Below are positions 63,126 to 64,000 of a stretch of DNA of 64,000 nt, piece by piece. Under the pieces are notes generated by a model. The model was given only the letters and a program-made list of their open reading frames with translations, ran no database searches and was not told where the DNA came from. The stretch covers positions 6,848,220 to 6,912,219 of the forward strand of contig JAEMBT020000001.1 of NCBI GenBank assembly GCA_018873245.2. Reading direction: 5' to 3'. This stretch comes from Archegozetes longisetosus (lineage: Eukaryota; Arthropoda; Arachnida; Sarcoptiformes; Trhypochthoniidae). Within the stretch, counting starts at the first letter, position 1. Each line of letters starts with the position of its first letter. The translations under genes and the position numbers were made by a program.

Positions 63126-64000
63126 TTCTTCATAACTGAAGGGATAATTCATTAATCATCTAAAAATGAATGTAAAATACTTAAAGTTTGAAAAGAATTG
63201 ATTTTTAGCTGAAATTGCGGAACAGCTTAGACAAGCATATGCTGAAGTTGTTAGCATTTGGTTTTCCGAAAACTATTATAGGAAGCTTCCAAAAACAAAC
63301 GATTCATTATTATGCAAATGACTTATTCATAATATAAAGCGTGTAATATTATTCTCTTGAGAAACAAAGGAAAATACCCGAAACAACCACAATATAAAAG
63401 ATTAATTACGAAGTTAGAAAGTTTCATTAAACCGACAATTTGTCACAGTTTAATTTGCATAATCAAGATTTTAATATCAGCTCGAATTAATACCTTATTT
63501 TCTAGGTTAAAAAAATAAGTTTCTCAAAGTTCATTAAGAATTTACTGAAATTCAAAAGAAGCAAAAAGTTTCAGAAGAAAAGCATTTTATTTTGCTTAGT
63601 TACCAGTTTTTCAAATCAAAGCCTTTAAGCTACTCGAAAAAAGACTATCTATTAGTCATGTTTTAGATCTGAAGTGATTTTCTTTCAAGTGAGATCTCAT
63701 TTCAAAAGCTAATAAGAGTGTCAGATATCCAGAACTTTTATGATCCAGAATATTGTGAAACTTTGTGCACTGAAAAGTCAATATTTACTGAGCTTTTGAA
63801 TGAGTGATTTAAATTATAAACTGCTTTAGGTGTTATCAAGAGTGTCAAAAATGACATTTATTTAATTTTCTTACTTTTCATGCAAAACAAGTATTCCAAT
63901 AAAATTCTAGTTAACACTATATTTAATCTACAATTTGATACTAGATATGAAATTTGAAGCAGAAAATTTCTTTGAAACTTTTTAGGTTTACTTCAAGATA
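63126..64000. other. gene-free right end of window
   Basis: AT-rich, nothing recognised. Confidence 0.5.

Noticed and set aside
1-64000. CRISPR arrays, prokaryotic operons, phage genes, rRNA
   Set aside because: None seen; intron-split animal genes throughout.

Overview
The window is nuclear DNA of an animal. It is very AT-rich, its genes are split by short GT-AG introns (about 50 to 700 bases, one near 4.8 kb), several genes have TATA boxes, there is a nuclear-type tRNA gene, and several protein families are metazoan (otopetrin, neuropeptide-type GPCR, SLC17 transporter, secreted LRR proteins). A small arthropod, perhaps a mite or other chelicerate, is my best guess; the sequence alone does not prove it. 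All multi-exon models were joined by hand from splice signals and reading phase.

Layout. 1-4.2 kb: two tandem minus-strand copies of a secreted leucine-rich-repeat gene; the first runs off the left edge. 4.7-7.4 kb: a transposon patch, with a pogo-like element holding a mariner-like element that holds a hairpin, followed by a 1 kb element of unknown class with a small ORF. 7.8-9.1 kb: a minus-strand gene I read as a secreted protein of three LC8/dynein-light-chain-like domains, the most unusual gene here. 13.8-14.8 kb: a 1,072-base foldback element with a 9-base target duplication. 17.1-20.5 kb: a complete five-exon otopetrin proton-channel gene (plus). 22.3-27 kb: a decayed PDIA6-like gene among MITEs and mariner relics. 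27.9-30.1 kb: an SLC17/sialin-type transporter (minus). 31.3-33.5 kb: two tandem GH19 chitinase genes (minus). 34.7-41.6 kb: a neuropeptide-type class A GPCR (minus). 42.1 kb: tRNA-Arg(ACG). From there to 64 kb I find no protein gene, only microsatellites, MITEs and one dispersed repeat.

The genes do not form one pathway. Three groups encode secreted proteins (LRR pair, LC8-like protein, chitinase pair) and three encode membrane proteins (otopetrin, SLC17, GPCR). The LRR and chitinase pairs are local tandem duplications. In both families the intron that follows the signal-peptide part is in phase 1.
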